Shown: positions 50,180-62,800 of the stretch, piece by piece
Layout of the letters: each line of letters opens with the position of its first letter
Position numbering within the stretch: the stretch's first letter is position 1
NCBI RefSeq assembly: GCF_016802725.1
Contig: NC_052676.1
Span: forward strand, 5,845,433-5,909,432
DNA length: 64,000 bases
Direction of reading: 5' to 3'
DNA from: Solenopsis invicta
Lineage: Eukaryota > Arthropoda > Insecta > Hymenoptera > Formicidae
Translations under genes and position numbers: made by a program
The notes under the pieces: model-generated
Databases searched by the model: none
The model's input: only the letters and a program-made list of their open reading frames with translations
What the model was told of the DNA's origin: nothing

Positions 50180-52678
50180 TATGAATTTTCACGCTTGAAT
50201 GTTTATCAGTCGGGTATTCATCGGGCACTACACACATTGCGATTACAATTTTTGCAGCATTTATCTGTTGCGATTTGAGAATCTTGTCTAAATAGAGTCA
50301 CTGCACTAGTCAATGAACAAATAAAAACAACTCAATATAATTACATTTTTAAGTTAAAAATACTTTTCAAATTTGTATGAAAATTATATCGAAAATTAAT
50401 TCATTTAATGATTTAATTAATTAATTAACATATTAATTTGCAATTTATTATTTCGAAGTTTTATTATTTTAATAGTCTTCTTAAACAGGCATATTTAGTG
50501 GTGATTATTTAATGCACAGTAATTCTACAATTTCAAGAATATTTCGAATCTCGCATTAGTTTATAAGATTAACTATTAAATTACATGCTATCTTTTTTTC
50601 ATCTTTTGTAATTAATTGCATTAAAATAAAGAAACTATATTGGATATTAAGGACTTGCAATGTATTACTTTTAATATGTTGTATCAAGATTAAAGGATTC
50701 ACAATAAAGAAAATAGAAATCCTACGTTTCGCAGTGCTTTCGGCACCCCTAAACAACAGCAACTAACTGGTACTGTACCTTAACTCGGTCCTGATATCCG
50801 ATAATATACAAGGATGGGGTCGGATTTGCTATCCTTTGTGCCATTGCGGCTAATACGGATCCAATTCGGATCCGCGCTATCAGAATCCTTAAATCCTGTT
50901 TTGTATCCATTGTCCAGCTGCTAGTCAGTCTTTCGTCCTTTCAAAACATCGACTATACCTACTTTCGTGACTGGACAACTCATCCTCTCTTTAATTTGCC
51001 AATTTATTATTTTTCTTCTCGGCGTTTCTTTCTACTTACATTCTGATGTATCGATTTTTTGCTTGCAACGTTCAATGCTCGTTTATATTTCTAAGATCTT
51101 CTGTAGAATGTAGAAAATTAAAAAAAAAAAAAAAATATATATATATAAATGCGCATTTAAAGAATTGAAAAATCGTTTCCATTATTATTTACAAAATTTT
51201 TCAAAAATTGTTTTCTCTTTCTAAATTATTAATTTCGTGACGATTGTTTAATTGTATTACATATTCCCTGGTAACTTAATTAGGAGTAAATTTACTTTGC
51301 TGTCGATCGAGCTTTGTTAAGAAATATCCTTCTTGCCAACAGCAGATGTATCCACACATGTTCGCCTCGTGGACGATATCCGCGCGAGGATTGCAGAGTC
51401 CTGCATATTACAACGAATTCAAGCTACGATTTAAAGTCTCGCTAATCTCTTGTGTTAAATTCATGTATTATCTATCAGCTTTGCGTTATTATAACAAAAG
51501 AAAAATGTTTATAATGATATAGTGATGTACCAGCAATTTTACAAACGAGAAATTATTTTATCGACTTAGAATTTACCGGTCGTCGATCAGTCGCAACGTC
51601 GAGCTTGGAGACTTCCTCTCGAGATAGAGCCTGTTCAATTCAAAACTGAACAATTACAACAGTTACAATTATGATCAGCAATGCACATGTGTATATTTCA
51701 TGTGATTTTTTTTTTAATTTTATTGGTGTTAATTAATAAAATTTCATTATTAATCAATAAATTATTATATCGTTGAAGTTGCAGAGTACCAAAGCAAAAC
51801 ACATTGTAATCGACACAGTGAAGGTAGTCAAGTATATATCTTGTTAATTAAATTGTAGAAGTCACTTACGTTAGCGAGAAGAATTCGAGAGATTATTATC
51901 GATGTATTTACTCAATCGGCACCGGTTTTTCCCCTCGTTATCGTTATTATTAGCGTCGTTATTCGCGCGGCCATTATTACGGATCAAATCAAAGTTCTCG
52001 AAAACAGAGGCAAATTTGTCGGCGGATTAATTATTTGATTTGAGGCGCGGTGAGTTTTCTGCATTTGCAAATTGCGCCGAATTAAAGAGACACACGTACA
52101 CACTGCGCGCCATACACGTACGACGGGCGGAAATTCCTCCCCTTTTTTTTCCTCACGCGACAGACCACCGTGTCAGTGTGTCGACGCGCTTAATTGGCTC
52201 GTTATATTAATTGAATTTCATTATCTGTCGGCACGACAATGAACAGCGTCGTTCAATGAACGAGAATGAACGGGCCGAGCGGCCGCATTTTCCGCGCTTG
52301 ATTACCGAAAAACGTTTCAACGCGCATTTGCTGAGCCGGCGATTCAAAAAACGCAGACAATCCGAGCGGCACAAATCGCAACGGGCGTCGCTCTCGCGTA
52401 CGCTGTGAAAATATTTTTTGGCGTGCGCAGGCGTAAAATATCCCGGCGTGTCGTTGATTAAATCCAGCTAATTTTTTCTTACCGACAATCAAACGCGCGA
52501 TCGCCGTGAATGGGTTTTACGCGGAAATTCTAAATGGAAATTTTATACGCATGCGATTTCGATTTGAAAATCATACTTTTATATATATTTTCTTTTGTGT
52601 CTTTCAAAGTTACTTTTGATACTAAACGCAACTCGTTTTATCACGAATAGAAAAAAATTTAAGGAATAAGAAAAAGTA

Positions 52679-52938
52679 CAGAGAAAAAGATTTCATTGGA
52701 ATTAGTATTCCTATTCATTTGATTGAAAGTTGTTTCATTGAAACAATGTATGCTTGTACAAAACGTTCGTTTGATTAAAAATGTTGTTTCATTCAAACAA
52801 CATCTATTATTTGACGAAAATAACACTGTTATTGGTTGTATTTATTGATTCAAATATTGGTTGGTCTGGACCATTCCAAATAAGTTTGTTTGGATACATC
52901 AAAATTTATCAAGTCCAAAGAAATCGTTTTTTTCTGTG
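52679..52938. mobile_element. MITE-like element with CAGAG...CTGTG ends
   Basis: Left end CAGAGAAAAAGATTTC (preceded by TA); right end GAAATCGTTTTTTTCTGTG, its near reverse complement. The interior is rich in TTGTTTCATTNAAACAA and TTTGATTNAAA palindromic motifs. About 260 bp. Same terminal style as the elements at 37641 and 54282. Confidence 0.65.
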
Positions 52939-53067
52939 AAAAGAGATAAAATATTTTGCAATAGAAAAATAAAATATTTAACAAAGTATTCTCAGCAAAT
53001 AATTAATATTTCTTTCAAAATAAATCAATTGAATGAATTCTCTGCGTCTGAGGTAACGAAAATATCT

Positions 53068-53602
53068 CGCAGGGAAAGATACGGAAGTGCCGTCTTCCGA
53101 TTTTGACGAGCTTTTGATATGTTATACAAATCAAGATAAGGGACACGTATTTTTTTTTATATGTGTTTCTATTTTTACTTTTAAGGGGTAAAATATGAAG
53201 AAAATCGGTATTTCTCTTTTGAAACGAATATCGTCAAAACTATAACAGATAAAATATTCTCAATAAAAATTGAATAGCTTGAATACTTTATAATAGTAAC
53301 AAATTTTTTAAATATTAAAAAAATTTTTAATAAAAAAAAATTTTTAATTACTGTTATAAAGTACTTTTCGAGGCATTTAACTTTTATTCAGAACACTTTT
53401 TTCTATGCTTTATAATTTTGACGATATTCACTTCAAAAGAGGAATTTTTTTCTTTTCAATTTTCTTCAAAGAGATGCTTCACCCCATAAAAGTGAAAACG
53501 GCCACTTATAAAAAAAAATACGTGGTCCTTATTTTGATCCGTACTACAACGTATTAAAAGCCCGTCAAAATCGGAGGGCGACACTTCCGTACCTTTCCTT
53601 AT
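53068..53602. repeat. Large palindrome of about 535 bp (foldback element)
   Basis: The arms mirror around 53335 over their whole length. The outer ends are GGGAAAGATACGGAAGTG (left) and CACTTCCGTACCTTTCC (right). Matching inner blocks are TCCGATTTTGACG/CGTCAAAATCGGA, CACGTATTTTTTTTTATA/TATAAAAAAAAATACGTG, GAATATCGTCAAAA/TTTTGACGATATTC and a poly-A/T centre. The arms differ by scattered substitutions and small indels, so it is an old genomic structure rather than a recent copy. No coding frame or transposase is recognisable. Confidence 0.85.
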
Positions 53603-54281
53603 CAGTCTGTCGGAGTATAGCAACATTTTCCGATCTCGCCGATACGCTACAATACAAATTGTCAGCTTCACAGCTTTGCCCGTACGAGAATAACTGCGCG
53701 AGTGTTTGAAAGAATCCGCTAAGTTAATTGATCATTTCGCGCTAGCGATTCGGAGCTAGGCGGAATTTTCCGCAAACATGTCCGTCGCGGCGCGCGGTGC
53801 GCCGTCTTCGCCATCTCTCGCAGAGGCCGATTTATGCGGCTGACAGCAGCCATTGTGCGCGCCCGGGGCTGTCATTGTCCATTCAAACAAATTGACCACC
53901 GGCCGGCCGGTCGGTCCATTGAGCAATCTGTACAGGGAAAAGGGAGAAAAATGGCGTCACGAGCACGGCCGACGCGACACGCTGGCAGATGCGATAGAAA
54001 AACCTCTCGCGTCAGAAATTCCCCTGCTGTCTTATTATGAGACTTTCCCGCGGATCGTAAATCTTTTCCCGCGATCGGCGAATCTTTCGTGCACGCACGA
54101 ATAAACAGTTGCGAACAAAACGAAAGGTTCCGATAGTCTCGTCCGCGAGATTTTACAAAATATCGTCTTTTGTGCACTCGAAAAGGGAGAATCTTGTCGC
54201 GTGGTGCAGCGTAAATCGATTTTTTTATATTAATAGTAATTTTTTTACAGACGAATTTTCAAGTCAGTTTCTTTCGAAGTA

Positions 54282-54705
54282 CAGAGAAAAGTTATGTTAA
54301 ATTGATGAAATTGTTTCTTTAACTTTTGGTTTAAGTTGAAATGTAAATACCTTTGAGGAAAATAAAAATTTATTTTTTATTTTCAAGAGAGATATTAATG
54401 CTATTAGCTTTTTTTAAAGTAAATATATTATTTATTTAAATTAGTTGTCGAATTTAAACAGATAATTTTTTAATTCAGAGAAAGCACTGACAGAAGTGTT
54501 AAAAAAATAATTTAGTTGTTTTGATTTTAGAAATAAAATTTCTTTTATTTAAAAAAGATTTGCGTTGCACAACCAAATTATTTCGTTAATTTCGATAAAA
54601 GGAATAACCAAAAAAATTTTTTCAAATCAAAGACATTTTTTTTACCGTAGCAGTGTACAAATTTCTTTGATTCGAACAAATATTTTTTCATTTAAAGAAA
54701 CTTAG
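54282..54705 (-). mobile_element. Repeat family 2, copy B (inverted relative to copy A)
   Basis: Starts CAGAGAAAAGTTATGTTAAA after a TA. It is the reverse-orientation counterpart of 49824-50179, with the same block order and rough overall similarity judged by eye. The right boundary near TTTAAAGAAACTTAGGG is approximate. The two copies lie 4.1 kb apart in opposite directions. Confidence 0.7.
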
Positions 54706-56835
54706 GGACAATAAATGTAAACGCGGGAGATAATATCACTGTAGTGTTTCTATTATAGTTCTCTATAAATTCAAGAAACAAATTCGATTCTTTAAAAATT
54801 ATTTTAAGTACACGATTAGACTGTCGTATGATGCAATAATAGCACGTTTGCATTTCGCCACAATGTTACGAACATATTTCGGTATTGTTCGCCAGTTGCG
54901 GAAGAATGAGACAGTCAGAGTTGGAGTCATCACACATGTGATCATCAGCCTTGCAATCGATCTTAAAGCACTCTTTCTTTCAAAATACTTTTTCAAAGAC
55001 TTTAATTTTACATAAGTTATAATAGCGACCGGCAGGAGGTGCCGATAAATTTTTTATATCCGCTATTCTTTTCCGCCCGAATCAAGTGAGGAACAGTTTT
55101 TGTCTTCAGAAAGATAATACGCATAGGAGATTAGTTTCGGACGCGTCTGTACGTATTGAATCAATATGTAAGAAAAAAAAAGTATCGTACCGACCGCCTA
55201 GTGCGCGAAAAGGATCGTAGACAAATAGCATTTTTGCACGTGGCAGTATCATGTTGAGCGTATGTTACCAAGAATCAAGTCATGCAACGTGTTATTGATC
55301 ATCACAAAATAGGAAAAAGAAATAGAAAAAAAAAAAACCCCGGCAAGAATTGTGTAATGGAGACGTAATTTGAAGGAAATCTTGTTACTTCATCACGGAT
55401 GAATGAATAATCGATTAGTTTGGACTGGTTCCGGTGTGTTGATCGTGAAGAAATTAAATTCGAGCTTGCCGACAATTCGTCTCGATCTAAACTGCTTTGT
55501 AAGCAGTTTCGTAAAACAGTTTCCCAAGTTCTGGATAACGGTGATGCGTTTCCGAGATTTTTAAATGAAGCAAAATTACAGCGAGAAAAAAAAAAGAAAG
55601 AGGGAGAATCTGTAGGCCGTAACTACAACTTGAAAAAAAATTTTCGTGGGAAACGATCGGCAGAGTTTGTCTGTGCGATTAAAGATCTCTACGTGTCGAT
55701 AATTTCCGAATTATTTTTTCGAAATCATTATCCTTCGAGTAACTCTCTTATTGATGCTAGACGAAAGAGGAGACAGAGAGTGAGAGAAAGGGGAGGAGGG
55801 AGTGGGGGAGGAGACGTGTAGTTAATAACCCGTTGCTTGTGACTCTAATATTATGGATATCGTTGTTTGCTCAGCCGCCGGGAAGGGACGAGAGCGAGAT
55901 CCGAGAGGAGACGCGAGAGCGCGATCGATGCATTTATGCATGACGCGCGAATCGAGCAATAATATTTTCCTTCTCCTTTCGTCCCGCCGGTGACGACGAA
56001 TACGCCGCACGCTTTCGCGTGTCTCCGCATGCGAAGAATTGTACGCTCCTACCGCGAAACGCCCGCCGCGCCGCGCCGCGCCGTTCGCGACGAGTCCGCG
56101 TCGCCGATGATTTGCAAGGTGGACAAATAGACGAATTGGATGAGTGTGAACGAATTTACGGACGGTACGCGTCCGCCACAGGAATAGGATCCTTGTAAAG
56201 CTACGTTATCACAATACGTCGGCGAACGAGGTAGACCACACGGTGCATCTGCTTTATGAAACGGTAAAACGGTATATCGGCAGATCGGAGCTGGAAACAA
56301 TGTCCACCTCATTAGTCTTACTTCTCTTCGCCGGCTTGTCATTTGAATATCGTCCATTTTCTCACTGCCATTATTTCACCGATCACGAAGATTAAGCAAC
56401 ACCCGCCGTTTAATTCAATCCAATCCTCACCATTCGTGACCGCCTTTTACCTCTCTTTCAATGCGCAACACGGACAATAAATACCGGCGCGCTCCTCTGA
56501 GCGGGATCTCTCTCCTCCTCGCGTTTTCCGCGACCGACGAGACGAAGTTACCAAGGAGAGACACGAGACGGATGCGGGAGGAAAAAGAGGGAGCCGCGGC
56601 GCGGACGGGAAAAGGAGATAACGGGAGTCTCCGCGAGGAAGACAAAGGGCCAGCGGAGAATTAAAAGTATCGCGGACAAAGCCGCGGGACAAGACGCGGG
56701 AGCTCATTTGGTGTCTCCCGGTGAATGGGCGTTCATTATGATGCCGCCCGGTACTAACAATCGGGTTCATTTTGTCTCTCCTGCTCGCGGCAACAATGGC
56801 GCGGATGGCAGACGAGGAGAAGGAAGGGGGTGAAA

Positions 56836-56880
56836 GGAGGGAGGGAGGGAGGGAGGGAGGGGAGGGAGGAGGAGGAGGGT
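56836..56880. repeat. G-rich (GGGA)n tract, G-quadruplex-capable
   Basis: At least six GGG runs spaced by single A or short loops on the + strand, ending in GGAGGAGGAGGG. This meets the usual four-run G-quadruplex pattern. Confidence 0.9.
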
Positions 56881-59800
56881 GGGTTACGAGAGACCGCGTC
56901 GGGACCCCACCGCCATCTTGACTCTGCCGCGATGTTCTTTTGTAGTCTTATAAAGCAGCCCCGGGGAAGAAAAAGACGTCGGCTTCCTCGAGAAAGGGAG
57001 GAAGCACGGTGGAGGAGGAAGAGGAGGAAAACCGACGAGAGGAGGGAGGATGGGAGGGAGGGCTCGTGCTTGGAGGTGGAGTGACTACGAGGAGAGAAAG
57101 GGAACAGCGGGAGGAACGACTGGGAAAAAGAGGAGGCGGATGAGGAAAGCCGCGCTTCTTGGTGAACGAAGAGGTCGAGCCAAAATGGCGGAGAGGGAAA
57201 GGGTCAAACCCGATACTCGTGCGCGTGATGAGATCCCGCCTTTCCTTTATTTCGTAGATGATTAGCCAATGTCCACGATTTTTGTAAAACTTCCCGATTG
57301 TCCGAGTAAATTCTATATGAATCGCCGCGGTTGTTTAACACACAAAGTATGTCAAGGTAGCTGCGTTAATTTGTTCAAAATTGGTTTCAGTATGACGCTT
57401 TAAAATGAAACGTTAATGTATTGTAAATCGCTACGTAAATACATCCTAATTAAACCCAATATCTTCAGTTACTGTAGCTACACTATGTTCGTAAAAAAAA
57501 CCGAGTTTCATTTAGTACATAATGAAGCCAAGCCTTTTTTTTGTAACCCGAGTCAATCTAGCGTCTTTCTGTGTTTCGCAGCGAAGGTAGAGGCAGTCAA
57601 TAGTTAATCAATCATCGACAAAATCCATCACAATTCACGGCGGTTGTACGCGCGGCTATCCTTTCTCCCTTCTCCCATCGGCTGCGTTTTTCCACCGATT
57701 TCCCTTTGTCGCGGCTCTGGGATTGAAGGATGCGCGTCGTCGAAAAAAAAGCGTCATGAATCCAAAAGTACCGACGCGCAACGGAAGCTGCCTGCCCTTC
57801 GCATCACCTTTTCCTAGACGCGCCGTGGCTAATCGCACGAAATCGAATCGAAAGTGATCGATACCGTCCCCTATACAGCCGCGAATGACCATGAATTATC
57901 CGCGTCTGCGTTACCTGAGGGCCGATCCGCACGAAGAAGGGAGACATAGGGACCCAAACAAATTGATATTGTCCCCGCAATCGCTAATAAATTGTTTTTC
58001 GCCGGCATAGAAGACACTTTGTTCTATTCAATTGTGCTCCCCTTCTCTCGAAGGCGACAGAAAGAGGAGAGAAGCTAGGTCAATGAAAAGTTCAATGGGC
58101 GAGTTCAAATCTGGCAGAGCAGCTAGGCCTGGAATATGATTGGTTGGATCCACAAATAAGGACCACTAATGTTTAATTGTTCTACGAGCAGGCTTAGCTA
58201 GATTTATCAAACTTGAACTCTTCCAATCTGCATCTAACGTGTTTCTTACAGATCCCGATTTGTAGAAATGTTCGATTTACAGCAACCTGGAAGTATATTT
58301 GATCGCTGATAGCGATTAGCAGATCAAAATTGAGTTGAAACTCTATCGAGAAAAGTTGTGTTACCGTTGCAGTCGATATATTGTGATTTTGTTGGGAATG
58401 CTGCCTACAGACTCATATGATACTCCACAGTTCGTATTATGTGCTGTACGAACTGTCAACTCGAGATTTCCGAGTTTAGCCTCCAGACATCGACGATACT
58501 CTTTTTATTCACACCTGTCGGGAATCCTATATGCAATTTCCATTAATTTCACCGATATCAGAGGTATAGGCTGGGCAACAAGGTAACTTCATTAGAGAGC
58601 CCGGGCGACCGATGAGGAGGATGCCCAACGCCGCCGCTGTCAACGCTGCCGTTCACCCTCTAAAACGAACGTGGGCGCGAGGTGGCGGGCAGCGGGGGTG
58701 GATCCAAGGGAAAAGAATGACGGGCCGTGAAAACCGTACAGTCACGTTGTTATATTGGCCGGTAGCCTCTTGGCGAGCGTGCAGCCGCCTTCGATGCCGA
58801 TGCCGATGCCGATGTGAGGGGCCGCCGCTAGTACCGGTTGCTCCATGTACCTCCCCCCCCCCTCCTCCCTCCGCCACCCCTCTCCCCTATACACTATAGT
58901 GTGATTAATTCTATTTACCTGCGGCCGGTGCAGCGGCGGGTACACCCGTGCCGTAATTTATCAGTTTGTCGGGCCTCATTGTCGCCAGCACGGCTCGTTG
59001 CTAATAGTCGGCCATTCAAGAATCGAGAGGAGCCATCTATTCTTATTACGAGGGCCGTTGTCCGACGGTTCAAGACACCGCTGCACACAATTCCCCCCCT
59101 CCCCTCCCCCAACCCGGGTCCCCACAACTCCACCTCTTGCCCCTTATACCATCCACCTCCCCTTTCTGTTTCGCTCTTTCAGCATAATAAGCGTTTGTTG
59201 ATGCGCGGGGTATTCGGTAATTGGTGTTAAAAGCCAGAAAAGAACGGTTTCTTTTCTGGCTTTGTGCGCACATAATGATTTGTACAGGAATGTAAAATAA
59301 ATATTTTTCTCATCCCTGTTTACCTTTCAAATTATGAGAATGATTATGACTTAATCGCGCTGAAAGTTTCTATCTTTAATCAAGCTTATCCTTAACAGAG
59401 TTTTCTTATTTCCATCATTTTCCTTGTTCGTAATTCCGAGATTGTGTTATTATTATAAGCTGATGGAAAAGTTTTGTAGCCATTAAAAATGGTTTCAGAC
59501 GCTAACGAAGGTTAGTGTTTAGATGACAAAACGTGGGACGGGATCGGGCGCAATTGTCCGGCTGTTTGTCGCATCGTCCCGTGAAATATTTTCACCGGAA
59601 GCAGGAAGAGCTGCTAAAGCCAGACAAGATATCCCGGGAGGGTGACTCGGCTACTGTCCCCGATACTCTCGCCCCGTACACACCGTAATCGATTAGGCCG
59701 CGCGCACGGGCATGGGAAGATTTAGTAACTGAAACAGATGGGGAGTTTCGGACGGACGATGTCACCCCTTGTCTCCTATAGTCATTAGCCCCGGCCATTG

Positions 59801-62800
59801 TGGATACCTGACGAGGCTGCCGTGAGAGACTGATCGGTACCGATACGCAAATCGATACCGACGGATCGATTCGACTTAGGGTGCGCTCGTCGAACACCCG
59901 GACCATTCGCACCGATTCCTCAATTAGAATCTTCTGAAAGTCGAGGACTTTTGTATCACATTTGAAATACGAAATCCTCTCTTACTTAAAGTATTACGCT
60001 CAATAAGAATGTGGGATGGTGTGATTTATGAATATATTTTATACGCTAGAAATTTCCAACATCTTTGTGCTTCCTATATTCAATATTATTTTATAATATT
60101 CCTGGAAAATAATAAATAAACCTATCATGTAATAATATACACTACAAAAGAGTTGAGTCATTTAATATTTACATGCTAGCCATTTCTTTTTGTTAGTGCC
60201 ACGTGGAGATGTGAAGGTTGTTCCGTGAAAGTGCATCCACCCTTATTCGAACCTCGCTGCCCTCGTCTTCTTGCTGAGGGATGTCTCAATGGTGGCGCAT
60301 TATCATTGTGCATCGAGGGGATCTAATCTCCAACTCAGAGTCATTCTCGACATTCCACAGTGTTGTGCGAAATTCCCAGATGCATTACTGTGACACGTGA
60401 TTCGCCTTTCAGTACACGGTTTGGCTGGCGCCGCAAATGCTCGGCGAGGGGAAATAGAGAAATATAATGCAACATGCCACGATACTCATTTAACAATTAG
60501 GCAAAAAATAATTCTATTTGAGAAATATAAAAAACAAAGAACAAAATGCTAACTTAATATGATATAATTGATTTAATCTTAAACGTTGTTGAATATCTAA
60601 TTCGAATTATTTTAAGTTAGTTAATCTAATAAGTGATGAGCGAGCAATTCTTTTACAAAAAAGAATAGTTTTGTTATTAGCTATCTTTATTTTTCAAATG
60701 TCAAATATTAAAATAAGATTAAATAATGTTAAATAAAATATAGCTTGCTATGAAGAATTGTTTCATGAAGAAAAATACATTATCACTATAGAATAATAAT
60801 AATTTAAAAAAATAGAAATTGGATAAATAACATTATTTTTAAGTCAAAAATTAGAAATTTTAATACCATTATTATTAAAACAATATATTGCATTCTTCAG
60901 AAGACTATTATAATATTGAAACAAAAGTATAAAACCTTTCTGAATTTCAAGATTATAAAATTCTTTAAAAAAGAATAAATTGTACGTAAGCAAAATTATT
61001 ATATTGTTTCACAGTTAAGCAGAATACAATTTCTTGCCTATATGAAAAAATGATTCTTAAACAAAATATATTAATTTTTATTTATATTTTTTTTGTGCAA
61101 AAAGCAAGCAAGCGATTGAGAAAATTATTAAGTGATAATAGAAAATAAAATTATTGATTGTCCACGCGAAATACTGGCTCAATACATAATACACGCATCG
61201 ATCTCGTGCGTCCTCCTATTCGAATACTTAATTCAAATTGTTTTAATCCGACGTTTTATGCGCCAATTTAATAAATGATGAGCGAATGATTTCCTCCCTC
61301 TCTTACGTTGCCGTTGATTACATCGATTCAGGCCTAAATCGATTCACCAAGTCTTTCGATCCGCATCTGCCTTCGACTGCGCCGAATTCTTCATCAAGCA
61401 GGAGATCCGACGCGTCGATTTTCCTTCTAGTCATCATCCTCTCTTCATGGTCATAGCGGCGGCGATCCGCACGATCATGCCGCGTCCACACGGCTGAATT
61501 CCCGACAGAATCCTATTCGCTTGACCGAGTCGCGTCTTAAATCACATTCTTGTACCAGGGGCGGATACACCATGAAGCTAATGAAGCTTAACGTTGGAAT
61601 CAAAAACATTCACTTATCCTCGCCTTTAAGTTACCCGAGGAGTCGAGTTCGCTCTGTCGCGACATCATTAACAATCCAACGAAAACCATTCAATCCTGAT
61701 TTTTATTGATCTCAAGAGAATGCAAACTATATCCTCGATGTAATTTTAGAACGCGAACAAAATCCCAAAAATTCAAAGAAATGTCTGAAAGAGCAATTTA
61801 CGTTCTCTATATATCTGTGTTTTTATCTGATGCGAGTCCCCCGTTTCGTTTGCAATTTCTGCTTATTTAAAACGCTGACTTTTTAATCAGACATACAGAC
61901 GCAATAAAAAATTGAAATTGAATTGAGATTGATTGACAATTCTTATCAATTTTTTTCTCGTCGCCCGAACGCTTCGACAAAATGTCGGCGACCCGCTTCC
62001 CAATATTTACATTCACATATTCCAAACTTCTCCTCTCGAGATTCCAATCGGAGGGAGAGACACTTTCCGCGTAGATACACGGTGTCCGTGAAAAATCACC
62101 GAGACACGCGACATAGTGGCATCCCCTCCCCCTCCTCGTGGCAGCGTGCACGCCGAAATCGCTATATCCGCGATACTTATAATAGCGCTGTCCCCCCTCC
62201 CCCGTCGCCCACGCTCCCCAACTACCGCCTCTCCATCCTTGCTCCCATCCTCCAACCGCTCTCTTTCTGCCAGTGTAATTTATCACCGCTCATAACAAGG
62301 AGCCGCAAGTTTGTACATATTTCAGTCTCGTAGCCACCCATCCTACTGCTCTCGTTCTGCACCCCGTTATTCTCCCCTACCTCCTACTGGCTCCCACCTT
62401 CTTTCCACTCATCCTCTCTTATCTTACCTCTCTTCTGCTCAATTCCAAGAGAGCAACTAGGACGGACACTGCGGAAGAAAGGGCCGCGTCCCGAAAGACT
62501 TGCGTGACAACTTATTTACGTTTATTATTATAACAAAAACTAGGTCGTGAAAGAATTATAACACGCAGCAATTATCAGTAATAGATCGAGACAGCAAAAA
62601 AAATTATTTTTATTTAATAGATAATTCCGTATAAGTGAAATCGTGAAGAAATTATCAATCAAAGGGAACATAAAGTGCGAGAATTACAAAAACTACAATA
62701 AATCAATAAGCAGTTTTATGACATGGAGCCCTGGCGAAATGGGGCATTCGTGGAGCGTACGTCGGCCCTGGCGGAAAGGGTAGAGACCGAGTAGAGGTTC

